Source: JAHFUA01 sp963808725 (GTDB lineage Bacteria; Acidobacteriota; Terriglobia; Terriglobales; Acidobacteriaceae). From it: DNA of 64,000 bases. The notes under the pieces are model-generated. The model was given only the letters and a program-made list of their open reading frames with translations. It made no database searches and had not been told where the DNA came from. The DNA lies in the NCBI GenBank assembly GCA_963808725.1, contig CAWEGO010000001.1, forward strand, positions 1 through 64,000. Direction: 5' to 3'. Below are positions 26,460 to 36,098 of the stretch, in pieces (positions within the stretch are counted from its first letter, which is position 1; every line of letters starts with the position of its first letter). The position numbers were made by a program, and so were the translations under genes.

Positions 26460-26521
26460 CTGTGAGCTGCTAGCTACTGGCTGTTAGCCAGAAGCTAGAG
26501 GCTAGGAGCTAGAAGCTAGAG
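26458..26521. repeat. inverted repeat, GCTAGCTACTGGC family
   Basis: AGCTGCTAGCTACTGGC... pairs with GCCAGAAGCTAGAGGC... in the rplW-rplB gap. It ends 7 bases before the rplB ATG. Related copy at 38127-38212. Confidence 0.8.
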
Positions 26522-26528
26522 ATTCTTT

Positions 26529-27351
<823 letters not shown>

Positions 27352-27440
27352 CGCCGCTTTCCGGGGCGTCCGAGCCCCGGGGCGTCATCCTGAGCGAAGG
27401 CTCGCGAAGCGAGCTGAAGTCGAGGGATCTGAGAAGCGAT
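27352..27440. repeat. hairpin element TTTCCGGGGCGTCCGAGCCCCGG plus CATCCTGAGCGAA string
   Basis: A GC hairpin (CGGGGCGTCCGAGCCCCG, 27361-27378) is followed by GTCATCCTGAGCGAAGGC...GAGGGATC, a word string that recurs in variants at 48176-48240, 59325-59430 and near 62270-62400. The hairpin half recurs before infA (37634-37657). Confidence 0.8.
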
Positions 27441-27441
27441 T

Positions 27442-27825
27442 ATGGCGAGATCGACGAAAAAAGGCGCGTTCGTGGACACGCACTTGATGCGTAAGGTCGA
27501 GGAGCTGAACCAGCGGAACGAGAAGAAGGTCGTCCGGAGCTGGTCGCGGCGCTCCACCGTCCACCCGGAGATGGTGGGACACACCATCGCGGTGCACAAC
27601 GGCAAGAAGTTTATCCCGGTGTACCTCACCGAGAACATGGTGGGACACAAGCTGGGCGAGTTCAGCCCCACCCGCATCTTCAAGGGACACTCGATGCGGG
27701 CGGCCACGGAAGTAGCGGCCAAGCCGGCGGGCGTTCCCGGCGGGCCGGGCGCAATCGCGCCGGCGGCGCCGGCAGGCGGCGCAGCTCCGGCGCCGGCAGG
27801 CGGAGCTCCGGCTCCGAAGGCTTAA
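27442..27825 (+). CDS. rpsS: 30S ribosomal protein S19 with Ala/Pro tail
   Basis: A 127-residue S19. The conserved core occupies 1-92 (MARSTKKGAFVDTHL, STVHPEMVGHTIAVHNGKKFIPVY, GHKLGEFSPTRIFKGH). It is followed by a 35-residue Ala/Pro/Gly extension (VPGGPGAIAPAAPAGG...) absent from typical S19. It binds 16S rRNA in the 30S head with S13. Confidence 0.97.
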   Translation: MARSTKKGAFVDTHLMRKVEELNQRNEKKVVRSWSRRSTVHPEMVGHTIAVHNGKKFIPVYLTENMVGHKLGEFSPTRIFKGHSMRAATEVAAKPAGVPGGPGAIAPAAPAGGAAPAPAGGAPAPKA

Positions 27826-27837
27826 TGCGAGGACACT

Positions 27838-28338
27838 ATGGAGTTTAGGGCGGAGGCAAAGTACATACGCGTTTCGCCGCAGAAGGCGCGCCTGGTGCTG
27901 GACACCATCAAGGGCCGGCGGGCGGAGGATGCGATGAACATCCTGGCCTTCACCAAGAAGGGCGTTGCGCCCGACGTTTCCAAGCTCCTGCGCTCGGCGA
28001 TCGAGAATGCGAATTTCCTGAGCTCGGAGAAGGGGCTCGACGTGGATGTGGACAACCTCTACGTCAAGCACGCCGTGGCCAACGACGGGCCGCGGATGAA
28101 GCGCATCCGTCCGGCGCCGATGGGCCGCGCCTTCCGCTATCAGCGGCGCATGGCGCACCTGGAGATCGTGCTGGCTGAACGTAGCCGGCAGAATGGCGAA
28201 GCCACCGCCACCGTGGTCGGCGAAGAAGAAGCGGGGACGAGCGCCCGTCCGAAGACGCGAGCGGCTGCGAAGAGCAAGAAGAGATCGGCGCGCCCGGCGA
28301 AGAAGACGAAGAAGAAGATGGCGGGCGCCAAGAGATAG
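27838..28338 (+). CDS. rplV: 50S ribosomal protein L22 with basic tail
   Basis: A 166-residue L22. The core (1-115) has FRAEAKYIRVSPQKARLV, the tunnel loop RMKRIRPAPMGRAFRYQRRMAHLEIVL. A 50-residue Lys/Ala/Arg-rich tail follows (KSKKRSARPAKKTKKKMAGAKR). It starts 12 bases after rpsS. Rpl tails of this kind are seen in GC-rich phyla and probably contact rRNA. Confidence 0.96.
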   Translation: MEFRAEAKYIRVSPQKARLVLDTIKGRRAEDAMNILAFTKKGVAPDVSKLLRSAIENANFLSSEKGLDVDVDNLYVKHAVANDGPRMKRIRPAPMGRAFRYQRRMAHLEIVLAERSRQNGEATATVVGEEEAGTSARPKTRAAAKSKKRSARPAKKTKKKMAGAKR

Positions 28339-28348
28339 CGAGGGCACA

Positions 28349-29016
28349 ATGGGACAGAAGGTACATCCATACGGATTCCGGCTCGGTTACACCAAGCCGT
28401 GGAAATCGCGATGGTTTCTGGAGCGCGATTACGACAAGCCGTGCTCGAAGACGTCAAGCTGAAGAACGAGTTGAAGGACAAGCTCAAGTCGGCGGGCGTC
28501 AGTTCGATCGAGATCGAGCGCCCAGGCAACAAGCTGCGCATCATCATCCGCACGGCGCGGCCGGGCATCATCATCGGGCGCAAGGGCGCGGAGATCGACA
28601 AGCTCAAGCAGGAGGTGCAGAAGCGCACCAACCGCGACGTGTACATTGATATCCAGGAAGTGCACAAGCCGGAGCTGGACGCGCAACTGGTGGGCGAGTC
28701 GATCGCGCTGCAACTGGAGAAGCGCGTGGGCTTCCGCCGCGCCATGCGCAAGGCGGTGGATTCGGCGCTGCGCTTCGGCTGCAAGGGAATCAAGGTGCGG
28801 GTGAGCGGGCGGCTGAACGGCAACGAGATCGCGCGCTCAGAGTGGTATCTGCAGGGACGGCTGCCGCTGCACACGCTGCGCGCGGACATCGATTACGGAT
28901 TCGCCGAGGCCAAGACCACCTATGGCGTGATCGGCGTGAAGTGCTGGGTCTATCGCGGCGAGATCCTGCCGACGAAGAAGCGTGACGAGCCGGGCGGCAC
29001 TGCGGGTGCATTTTAG
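28349..29016 (+). CDS. rpsC: 30S ribosomal protein S3 (one apparent frame break)
   Basis: MGQKVHPYGFRLGYTKPWKSRWF...RDYDK is in one frame; from about 28440 the protein continues one base off as VLEDVKLKNELKDKL. Adding one base restores a 222-residue S3 with the KH domain (RPGIIIGRKGAEIDKLK) and the C-terminal KVRVSGRLNGNEIARSEW. S3 forms part of the mRNA entry site. Probable sequence error. Confidence 0.92.
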
Positions 29017-29123
29017 TTGTCAGTGGCTGGTTGCCAGTTGTCAGCAAGGGGCGCGGTGATCGGCGACCACCGGCTGACAAACTGATAACTGGCAACTGAT
29101 AACTGGCAACTGGGGACTGACTT
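29016..29123. repeat. inverted repeat, CAACTGGCAACTGATAACTGG family
   Basis: TTGTCAGTGGCTGGTTGCCAG... (29016-29043) is complementary to the tandem words CTGATAACTGGCAACTG (29088-29112) in the rpsC-rplP gap. Related copies at 39929-39975 and 52796-52864. Confidence 0.85.
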
Positions 29124-29537
29124 ATGTTGATGCCGAAAAAAGTTAAGTATCGCAAGCAGCAGCGCGGACGCATGTGCGGCAAGGCGTGGCGCGGCTCCGA
29201 ACTGTCGTTCGGCGACTACGGGCTGAAGGTGCTGGAGCCGGGCTGGATCACCGACCGCCAGATCGAGGCCAGCCGCGTGGCCATGACGCGCTTCATCAAG
29301 CGCGGCGGCAAGATCTGGCTGCGCCTGTTCCCGGACAAGCCGGTCACCAAGAAGCCGGCCGAAACCCGTATGGGCAAAGGCAAGGGCGCGCCCGACCACT
29401 GGGTCGCGGTGGTCCGCCCGGGCAAGATCCTGTTCGAGATGGAGGGTGTGACGCCGGAGGATGCCGCGGAAGCCATGCGCCTGGCTTCGCACAAGCTGCC
29501 GCTGCGGACTCGCTTCGTCTCGCGGCACAAGGCATAG
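29124..29537 (+). CDS. rplP: 50S ribosomal protein L16
   Basis: A 137-residue L16 with the usual MLMPKKVKYRKQQRGRM start, KRGGKIWLRLFPDKPVTKKPAETRMGKGKG and MEGVTPEDAAEAMRLASHKLP. It sits near the A-site tRNA elbow. rpmC follows after 6 bases. Confidence 0.98.
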   Translation: MLMPKKVKYRKQQRGRMCGKAWRGSELSFGDYGLKVLEPGWITDRQIEASRVAMTRFIKRGGKIWLRLFPDKPVTKKPAETRMGKGKGAPDHWVAVVRPGKILFEMEGVTPEDAAEAMRLASHKLPLRTRFVSRHKA

Positions 29538-29543
29538 AGAACC

Positions 29544-29756
29544 ATGGACGCAGAAAAGATTCGCAACTTGACCGAGGCCGAGCTCAAGCACCAGGAGCGT
29601 GAGCTGAGCGACCAGCTCTTCCGTCTGAAGTTCCAGATGAATATGGGACAGACGGAGAGCCTGAAGAAGATTCGCGGCCTGCGCAGGGACATCGCGCGGG
29701 TCAAGACCGTGGCCCGCCAGCGCGAGCTGGAGCAGGCCGCGACGGAGAAGAAATAA
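29544..29756 (+). CDS. rpmC: 50S ribosomal protein L29
   Basis: A 70-residue two-helix L29 (KIRNLTEAELKHQERELSDQLFRLKFQMNMGQ, IRGLRRDIARVKTVARQRE). It lies at the tunnel exit beside L23. rpsQ starts 3 bases later. Confidence 0.97.
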   Translation: MDAEKIRNLTEAELKHQERELSDQLFRLKFQMNMGQTESLKKIRGLRRDIARVKTVARQRELEQAATEKK

Positions 29757-29759
29757 GCC

Positions 29760-30062
29760 ATGGCTGAGACGACAGCGACCCGTTCGCGCCGCAACACCCA
29801 GATCGGCTACGTGGTATCGACCAAGATGGCCAAAACCATCGTGGTGGAGACCACGCGGCAGAAGGCGCACAAGCTCTACCGCCGCGTGATCTCGCGGTCG
29901 AAGAAGTTTTATGTCCACGACGAGAACAACACGGCGCGAGTGGGCGACGTAGTGCGGATCGAGGAGACACGGCCGCTGTCGCAGCTGAAGCGCTGGCGGC
30001 TGAAGGAGGTGATGCAGCGCGCCACGCTGGTTCCGGCGGCGGCAGAGCCGCAGGCCAGCTAG
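29760..30062 (+). CDS. rpsQ: 30S ribosomal protein S17
   Basis: A 100-residue S17: GYVVSTKMAKTIVVETTRQKAHKLYRRVISRSKKFYVHDENN and VGDVVRIEETRPLSQLKRWRLKEV. A short Thr/Arg N-terminal extension and an Ala-rich tail frame the OB-fold core. It binds helices 7 and 11 of 16S rRNA. Confidence 0.97.
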   Translation: MAETTATRSRRNTQIGYVVSTKMAKTIVVETTRQKAHKLYRRVISRSKKFYVHDENNTARVGDVVRIEETRPLSQLKRWRLKEVMQRATLVPAAAEPQAS

Positions 30063-30092
30063 CGCTGCAAACGCGGGAAACGGAGAAGATTT

Positions 30093-30463
30093 ATGGCAGT
30101 GATGATGCGAACCATGCTGGAGGTGGCCGACAACTCCGGCGCGCGCAAGCTGCAGATGATCCTGCCGCTCGGCGGGCATACCGGGCTGCGCGCCAGCCTG
30201 GGCGACGTGATCACGGCCAGCGTCAAGGAAGCCCTGCCCGACGGCCAGGTGAAAAAGGGCAAGGTGGTCAGGCGGTGGTGGTGCGCACGCGCAAGGAGCA
30301 CCGGCGCCGGGACGGCACCTACATCCGCTTCGACCAGAACGCCGCGGTGCTGATCAATGCCGACGGCGAGCCGGTCGGGACGCGCGTTTTCGGGCCGGTG
30401 GCGCGCGAGCTGCGCGAAAAGAGGTTCCTGAAGATCGTTTCGCTGGCTCCGGAGGTTCTGTAG
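30093..30463 (+). CDS. rplN: 50S ribosomal protein L14 (one apparent frame break)
   Basis: MMRTMLEVADNSGARKLQMI... to GKVVR in one frame, then AVVVRTRKEHRRRDGTYIRFDQNAAVL one base off. Adding a G to the GG at 30271-30272 restores a 123-residue L14 ending RFLKIVSLAPEVL. L14 forms an intersubunit bridge. Probable homopolymer error. Confidence 0.93.
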
Positions 30464-30465
30464 CC

Positions 30466-30816
30466 ATGGCACAGGCGGCGGTGAACGGGCACGGGCACAA
30501 GCGCGTCGATATCCGGCGCAACGACACAGTGAGGGTGATCACCGGGCGCGACAAGGGCAAGCAAGGCCGCGTGCTGCGGGTTTTCCCCGATGACGGCAGG
30601 GTGCTGGTCGAGCACGTGGTGATGGTCAAGAAGACCATGAGCAGCAAACGCGACGCCAAGGTCAAGGGCGGCATCGCCGAGCAGGAGAGCCGGATCTCTC
30701 TCTCCAACGTGAAGCTGGTTTGCGCCACCTGCGGCCCGGTGCGCATCGGCCACGAAATGCGGGGCGACCGCAAGGTGCGCGTCTGCAAGAAGTGCGGCAC
30801 GACGCTGGACAAGTGA
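30466..30816 (+). CDS. rplX: 50S ribosomal protein L24, zinc-ribbon type
   Basis: A 116-residue L24. KOW motif DTVRVITGRDKGKQGRVLRVFP at 20-41, then the C-terminal part with CATCGP and CKKCG, a four-Cys zinc ribbon seen in many bacterial L24 proteins. It initiates 50S assembly. Spacing to rplN is 2 bases. Confidence 0.97.
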   Translation: MAQAAVNGHGHKRVDIRRNDTVRVITGRDKGKQGRVLRVFPDDGRVLVEHVVMVKKTMSSKRDAKVKGGIAEQESRISLSNVKLVCATCGPVRIGHEMRGDRKVRVCKKCGTTLDK

Positions 30817-31005
30817 TCGGGCCATCGGGAGATCGGGTCATCGGGCCATTTTGAAAGCCGTTATGGATGCGATGAACCTCGATGAGAACGCGGATATCGA
30901 GGAAACGACGCACCAGCCCCGCAGGGGCGGAATAAGTTAGCCCAGGGGCGTAAGCCCTGGGTAAGCGAGCAATTTGAGTGAGCCCCTTCAGGGGCGGCAC
31001 CAAGA
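30815..31005. repeat. two repeat elements between rplX and rplE
   Basis: First GATCGGGCCATCGGGAGATC... (30817-30856), a half element of the GGGTGATC family. Then the paired hairpins AGCCCCGCAGGGGCGG, AGCCCAGGGGCGTAAGCCCTGGG and AGCCCCTTCAGGGGCGG (30912-31005), nearly the same set as before tuf. They make a 197-base gap inside the spc cluster. Confidence 0.85.
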
Positions 31006-31013
31006 GAAACGAA

Positions 31014-31648
31014 ATGGCAAAACCAGACAAACCGAAGAAACAGCAGGCAGGTGCCGAGCCGGAGCCGAAGGCCGCACCGGAACGTCCGCGCGCCTCGGCC
31101 AAGACGCCTCCGCGGCTGAAGGCAAGGTTCGACCAGGAAATTGCCCCGGCGCTGATGAAGGAGCTCGAGCTCAAGAACCCCAAGGCGGTGCCGCGGCTGC
31201 ACAAGGTCGTCGTCAACATGGGAGTGGGCGAGGCCACGCAGAACGCCAAGGTGCTGGATCCGGCCGCCAGCGAGCTGACGGCCATCACCGGGCAGAAGCC
31301 GGTGATCACCCAGGCCAAGAAGTCGATCGCCGCCTTCAAGGTGCGCGAGGGCATGCCCATCGGCGCCATGGTGACCCTGCGCGGCGACCGCATGTACGAA
31401 TTCCTGGACCGGCTGATGAACGTGGCCCTGCCGCGGGTGCGCGACTTTCGCGGGGTCTCCACCAAGTCGTTCGACGGCCGCGGCAATTACACCCTCGGCC
31501 TGCAAGCGATCAACTGGTCTTCCCGGAGATCGACTACTCCAAGGTGGAGAAGATGAAGGGCATGAACATCACCATCGTGACCACGGCCAAGACCGACAAC
31601 GAAGCGCGCGCCCTGCTGAAGCACATGGGCATGCCCTTCCGGCCCTAG
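31014..31648 (+). CDS. rplE: 50S ribosomal protein L5 (one apparent frame break)
   Basis: ATG 31014 gives a 32-residue Lys/Pro/Ala-rich extension (MAKPDKPKKQQAGAEPEP...) before the L5 core (PRLHKVVVNMGVGEATQNAK, PVITQAKKSIAAFKVREG). After YTLGLQ near 31508 the frame shifts by one base; restoring GG in GCGGAT continues DQLVFPEIDYSKVEKMKGMNITIVTTAKTD. Total 211 residues. It binds 5S rRNA. Probable sequence error. Confidence 0.93.
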
Positions 31649-31692
31649 GAGATTAAGTACATTGATTGGTTGATTTTCAGCAGAAGGAAAAA

Positions 31693-31878
31693 ATGGCAAC
31701 GACTGCAAAGCGAGTAAAGGATGCAAGGAAGCCGAAGTTCTCCACCCGGCAGCACAACCGCTGCAAGATGTGCGGGCGCCCGCGCGGTTACCTGCGCAAG
31801 TTCGGCATGTGCCGCTTGTGCTTCCGCGGGCTGGCGCTGCGGGGAGAGATTCCGGGCGTTTCCAAGTCGTCGTGGTAG
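31693..31878 (+). CDS. rpsZ: 30S ribosomal protein S14, zinc-binding type
   Basis: A 61-residue short S14 with the zinc ligands CKMCG and CRLCF and the ending GEIPGVSKSSW. GAAGGAA precedes the ATG. This C+ form is the usual one in bacteria that keep rpsN inside the spc cluster. Confidence 0.97.
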   Translation: MATTAKRVKDARKPKFSTRQHNRCKMCGRPRGYLRKFGMCRLCFRGLALRGEIPGVSKSSW

Positions 31879-31955
31879 AAGTTTTTCAAGTTTTCCGTCG
31901 CCGCTGGTTCTTTCGCCGGGCGGAAGCGAACGGGCGACGTTAGGAGAAGTGAACG

Positions 31956-32354
31956 ATGAGTCTGACCGATCCGGTGGCGGATTTTCTGACGCGCATCCGC
32001 AATGCCATCCGCGCCAAGCACCAGAAGGTGGACGTGCCGGCCTCCAAGCTGAAGCTGGAGATGGCCCGCATCCTGAAGGAAGAGGGCTACATCGCGAACT
32101 ACAAGGCGACGGAAGAGCAGGGCCACAAGCTGGTGCGGGTGTACCTGAAGTACGGGCCGGACGAGGCCGCCACCATCTCCAACCTGGCGCGGGTGTCGCG
32201 GCCGGGCTGCCGCGTATACGTCGGGCGCAATGAAATTCCACGCGTGCTGGGCGGCCTGGGCATCAACATCCTGACCACGCCCAAGGGCGTGATGACCGGC
32301 CGCCAGGCGCGCAAAGAAGGCGTGGGCGGCGAGGTGCTGTGCGAAATCTGGTAA
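31956..32354 (+). CDS. rpsH: 30S ribosomal protein S8
   Basis: A 132-residue S8: MSLTDPVADFLTRIRNAIRAKH, SKLKLEMARILKEEGYI and the C-terminal GVMTGRQARKEGVGGEVLCEIW. It binds helix 21 of 16S rRNA and in E. coli represses the spc operon. Spacing to rplF is 15 bases. Confidence 0.98.
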   Translation: MSLTDPVADFLTRIRNAIRAKHQKVDVPASKLKLEMARILKEEGYIANYKATEEQGHKLVRVYLKYGPDEAATISNLARVSRPGCRVYVGRNEIPRVLGGLGINILTTPKGVMTGRQARKEGVGGEVLCEIW

Positions 32355-32369
32355 CGAAGAGCTGATCTT

Positions 32370-32906
32370 ATGTCGAGAATTGGAAAGAAGCCGATTGCGC
32401 TGCCCCAGGGAGTCGAGATCACGGTTACAGACAAACGTCGTGGTGAAGGGACCGAAGGGCACGGTGCAGACGCATTTGCCCGAAGGCGTGTCGGTCGAGC
32501 GGCAAGACGGGCATGTGGTCGCGTCGCGGGAGGACGATGCCCACGCTGCCGTCCACGGCCTGGCGCGTGCGCTGGTCAACAACGCCGTTGAGGGCGTGAC
32601 CAAGGGCTGGACTCGGGAACTGGAGATCGTCGGCATCGGCTACCGCGCCGAGCTGAAGGGCAAGGGCACGGTGGTGTTCAGCCTGGGATACTCGCACCCG
32701 ATCGAGTACCCGCTGCCGCCGGGATCCAGGTGGCGGTCGATCCCAAACAGACGCGCCTGACCATGACCGGCATCGACCGGCAGAAAGTCGGGCAGGTGGC
32801 GGCAGAGATGCGCGGGCTGCGTCCGCCCGATCCCTACAAGAACAAGGGCGTGCGTTACGCGGGCGAGAGATTGAAGAAGAAGGTCGGAAAGACGGGAGCG
32901 AAGTAG
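32370..32906 (+). CDS. rplF: 50S ribosomal protein L6 (two apparent frame breaks)
   Basis: Three frames are needed: MSRIGKKPIALPQGVEITVTD; then, after an extra A near 32434, VVVKGPKGTVQTHLPEGVSV...EYPLPPG; then, after a missing G near 32722, IQVAVDPKQTRLTMTGIDRQKVGQVAAEMRGLRPPDPYKNKGVRYAGE. The two errors cancel, giving 178 residues, normal for L6. Both fall in short homopolymers. Confidence 0.92.
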
Positions 32907-32989
32907 TACCAAGTACCTAGTACCGAGCACCAAGTTCGGCACGCTCGCTCGGTACTCGGCTCTTGGTACTCGGTACTCGGTACAAGGAA
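32907..32989. repeat. inverted repeat, GAGTACCAAGTACC family
   Basis: GTACCAAGTACCTAGTACC... pairs with GGTACTCGGTACTCGGTAC in the rplF-rplR gap and ends 8 bases before the rplR ATG. Related copies at 33378-33464, 37942-38000 and 56241-56328. Confidence 0.85.
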
Positions 32990-32996
32990 CTAACAA

Positions 32997-33377
32997 ATGA
33001 TTCCGCAGATCGCAAAGAACGAAGTCCGGCAGCGGGTGCACAAGCGCATCCGCCGCAAGCTGAACGGGACGCCGGAGCGTCCGCGGCTGAGCGTGTACCG
33101 CTCGCTGAACCACATCTACGCCCAGTTGATCGACGATATGGCCGGCCAGACCGTGGCCGCGGCCAACTCGCGCGAGGGCGCCGGCAAGCCGGAAGCCGGG
33201 GCGAAGAAGAAGACCGGCGGCAACGTGGCGTCGGCCAAGCAAGTCGGCAAGCTGCTGGCCGAGCGCGCCAAGGCCAAGGGCGTGGGCAAGGTGGTCTTCG
33301 ACCGCGGCGGATACCTGTACCACGGCCGGGTCAAGGCGCTGGCCGACGCTGCGCGCGAAGCCGGATTGCAGTTTTAG
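32997..33377 (+). CDS. rplR: 50S ribosomal protein L18
   Basis: A 126-residue L18: RQRVHKRIRRKLNGTPERPRLSVYRSLNHIYAQLIDD, then GKVVFDRGGYLYHGRVKALADAAREAGLQF. It binds 5S rRNA with L5. It contains a short Lys-rich insert near residue 70. Clean frame between two repeat-filled gaps. Confidence 0.98.
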   Translation: MIPQIAKNEVRQRVHKRIRRKLNGTPERPRLSVYRSLNHIYAQLIDDMAGQTVAAANSREGAGKPEAGAKKKTGGNVASAKQVGKLLAERAKAKGVGKVVFDRGGYLYHGRVKALADAAREAGLQF

Positions 33378-33464
33378 TTTCGAGTACCCAGTACCGAGTA
33401 CCCAGTACCGAGCAACCGGAAACGAGCGACTCGGTACACGGTACTAGGTACTCGGTACTAACGA
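33378..33464. repeat. inverted repeat, GAGTACCCAGTACCGAGTACC family
   Basis: GAGTACCCAGTACCGAGTAC (33382-33401) pairs with ACTCGGTACACGGTACTAGG and ACTCGGTACT further on (33429-33460). It fills the rplR-rpsE gap. Confidence 0.85.
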
Positions 33465-33472
33465 GAGCGAGC

Positions 33473-33982
33473 ATGCCAACACTGAAGAAGAGACTCGATG
33501 CCGGGCAGTTCCAACTGAAGGACCAGGTGGTCGCCATCAACCGCGTCACCAAGGTGGTCAAGGGCGGCAAGAACCTGTCCTTTGCCGCGCTGGTGGTGGT
33601 GGGCGATCCGTCGGCGGCGGTGGTCGGCTTCGGCTCCGGCAAGGCGAAGGAAGTGCCGCAGGCGATCCGCAAGGGGATCGAATCGGCCAAGAAGAACCTG
33701 GTGCGGGTCAACCTGACGCAGACCACCATTCCGCACGCTGTGCTGGGCCGGTTCGGCTCGGGCATGGTGCTGCTGAAGCCGGCGCCGGAAGGCACGGGCG
33801 TGATCGCCGGCGGCGCGGTGCGCGCGGTGATGACCTCGGCCGGTGTCCAGAACGTGCTGACCAAGTCGATCGGCACCACCAACCCGCACAACGTGATCAA
33901 GGCCACCTTCGATGCGCTGAGCAAGCTGCGCGACCGCAAGGAAGTGGCCACCATGCGCGGCAAGACGCCGGAGGAGCTGTAA
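33473..33982 (+). CDS. rpsE: 30S ribosomal protein S5
   Basis: A 169-residue S5 starting MPTLKKRLDAGQFQLKDQVVAINRVTKVVKGGKNLSF. The conserved GDPSAAVVGFGSGKAKEVPQAIRKG and the Gly-rich GAVRAVMTSAGVQNVLTKSIGTTNPHN are present. It controls decoding fidelity with S4 and S12. Earlier in-frame starts lie in the repeat and in rplR. Confidence 0.97.
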   Translation: MPTLKKRLDAGQFQLKDQVVAINRVTKVVKGGKNLSFAALVVVGDPSAAVVGFGSGKAKEVPQAIRKGIESAKKNLVRVNLTQTTIPHAVLGRFGSGMVLLKPAPEGTGVIAGGAVRAVMTSAGVQNVLTKSIGTTNPHNVIKATFDALSKLRDRKEVATMRGKTPEEL

Positions 33983-33985
33983 GCC

Positions 33986-34176
33986 ATGGCGCAAAAGAAA
34001 AAGATCCGCTTGCAGTGGGTGCGCTCGGCCATCGCCGCGCCCGCGAAGCAAAGCTGGTGGTCAAAGGCCTGGGCTTCACCCGGCTCAACCAGGTGATCGA
34101 GCGTGAGGACACGCCGTCGATTCGCGGCATGGTGGCGAAGGTGCCGCACCTGGTAACGATCGTGAACGGGCAATGA
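33986..34176 (+). CDS. rpmD: 50S ribosomal protein L30 (one apparent frame break)
   Basis: MAQKKKIRLQWVRSAI...PAK is in one frame; adding an A to the AAA at 34050-34052 lets it continue KLVVKGLGFTRLNQVIEREDTPSIRGMVAKVPHLVTIVNGQ. The result is 63 residues, normal for L30. It begins 3 bases after rpsE. Probable homopolymer error. Confidence 0.9.
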
Positions 34177-34179
34177 ATA

Positions 34180-34250
34180 GTCGCTCTTGGCTCTTGGCTC
34201 TCAGCTTTTGGCTCGTGGCCAAAACCTAGAAGCCAAGAGCCAAAAGCTGA
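34180..34250. repeat. inverted repeat, GGCTCTTGGCTTTTGGC family
   Basis: TCGCTCTTGGCTCTTGGC...CTTTTGGCTCGTGGCC pairs with GGCCAAAACCTAGAAGCCAAGAGCC. It fills the rpmD-rplO gap. Confidence 0.85.
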
Positions 34251-34262
34251 ATGGTAACGGAC

Positions 34263-34700
34263 ATGAACTTATCTACAATTCACGCACCGAAGCGGGCGTC
34301 GGAGAAGCGCAAGCGTGTGGGCCGCGGCATGGGCTCGGGCATGGGCAAGACCTCGACCCGCGGCCACAAGGGACAGCGTTCGCGCAGCGGTTCGCGCATG
34401 ATGCGCGGCTTTGAAGGCGGGCAGATGCCGCTGCATCGCCGCCTGCCCAAGCGCGGCTTCACCAACATCTTCAAGCAGGAATACGCGGTGGTGAACCTGG
34501 AGCGCATCGCGGCGCTGGGCGAATCCACGGTCACGCCCGAACTGCTGCGCAAGGCGGGCCTGGCGGGCAAGCGCGACCTGGTCAAGGTACTGGGGGACGG
34601 CGAGCTGAAGACGGCGCTCACCGTGCACGCCCACAAGTTTTCCAAGTCGGCCCAGGACAAAATCACCAAGGCCGGCGGCAAGATTGAGGTGGTGGCGTAA
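34263..34700 (+). CDS. rplO: 50S ribosomal protein L15
   Basis: A 145-residue L15. ATG 34263 gives MNLSTIHAPKRASEKRKRVGRGMGSGMGKTSTRGHKGQRSRSG. The core GFEGGQMPLHRRLPKRGFTN and the C-terminal HKFSKSAQDKITKAGGKIEVV are normal. Its stop overlaps the secY ATG by one base. Confidence 0.97.
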   Translation: MNLSTIHAPKRASEKRKRVGRGMGSGMGKTSTRGHKGQRSRSGSRMMRGFEGGQMPLHRRLPKRGFTNIFKQEYAVVNLERIAALGESTVTPELLRKAGLAGKRDLVKVLGDGELKTALTVHAHKFSKSAQDKITKAGGKIEVVA

Positions 34701-36098
34701 TGCTGGAGAAACTGGCGAACATCTTCCGCATCCCCGACCTGCGCAAGCGGGTGCTGTTCACGCTGGGACTGCTGGCGGTGTACCGCCTGGGCGGCCACAT
34801 TCCCACGCCGGGCATCAACGCCGACCTGCTGCAGCAGTTCTTCGAGCAGAACCGGGGAACATTCCTGGGCTTCATCGACCTGTTCAGCGGCGGCCAGTTG
34901 CGCCGGCTCACCATCTTCGCCCTGGGAATCATGCCGTACATCACGGCCTCCATCATCCTGCAGTTGCTGACGGTGGTCTATGAGCCGCTGGCCAAGCTGC
35001 AGAAGGAAGGCGAGCTGGGACGGAAGAAGATCACCCAGTGGACGCGCTATCTGACGGTAGCGCTGTCGGCCATGCAGTCGCTGGGCATCGCCATCACGCT
35101 GCAGCAATCCACTTCGGGTGGGGCGGCATTCGTCACCAATCCTGGGCCTGGCTTCGTGCTGATGACGATGCTCACCCTGACCGCGGGCAGCATCTTCATC
35201 ATGTGGCTGGGCGAGCAGATCACCGAGCGCGGCATCGGCAACGGCATGTCGCTGCTGATCTTCGCCGGCATCGTGGTGGGCCTGCCGCGCGGGGTCGCCG
35301 ATCTGCTGGACAAAGCCAAGACCGACGCCTGGGGCTCGTTCACCGCGCTGGCCATCATTCTGCTGGTAGTGCTGATGGTGGCGGTGGTGGCCTTCATCGT
35401 GTTCGTGGAGCGCAGCGAGCGCCGCATTCCGGTGCAGTACGCCAAACGCGTGGTCGGGCGCAAGGTGATGGGCGGCCAGTCCACGCACCTGCCGATGCGC
35501 GTGAATGCCGGCGGGGTGATGCCGGTCATTTTCGCCTCCTCCGTGCTGACCTTGCCGCAGACGGCGCTGTTCGCCTTCCGTGACAACCGCTTTTTCGGGC
35601 CGCTCCTCCGGGCGCTGCAGTGGGGAGAGCCTCTCTACACATTCCTGTATGCTGTCGGGATCATCTTCTTCGCCTACTTCTACGTGTCCATCATCTTCAA
35701 CCCCAGCGAAGTGGCGGACAACATGCGGAAGTACGGCGGCTTTGTCCCCGGCATCCGACCCGGCAAGCGCACGGCGGATCACATCAACGACATCCTGACG
35801 CGCATCACTCTGGTAGGCGCTCTGTACCTGATCCTGATCTCGTTCATTCCTGAGTGGATGATCGCTGGCATCCACCTCAACCACCTGCCGGGCGCGCTGG
35901 GGAACGTTTTTCGAGAAGCTGCCGGCATGGATGACGAACGGCCTGGGCGTGACCTTCTACTTTGGCGGCACGTCGTTGCTGATCGTGGTCGGGGTGGCCA
36001 TGGATACGGTGCAGCAGGTGGAGGCGCAGCTGATCATGCGCCACTACGACGGCTTCACGCCGCGCAGCGGCCGGATCCGCGGGCGCAGGGCGTGGTAA
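34700..36098 (+). CDS. secY: preprotein translocase subunit SecY (one apparent frame break)
   Basis: Ten transmembrane helices are recognisable from LANIFRIPDLRKRVLFTLGLLAVYRLGGHIPTPG. The lateral-gate and cytoplasmic-loop regions follow (QWTRYLT, ERSERRIPVQYAKRVVGRK, STHLPMRVNAGGVMPVIFA). At the T-run 35907-35911 the frame slips; removing one T restores EKLPAWMTNGLGVTFYFGGTSLLIVVGVAMDTVQQVEAQLIMRHYDGF, 465 residues. It forms the protein-conducting channel. Its stop overlaps the adk ATG. Confidence 0.93.
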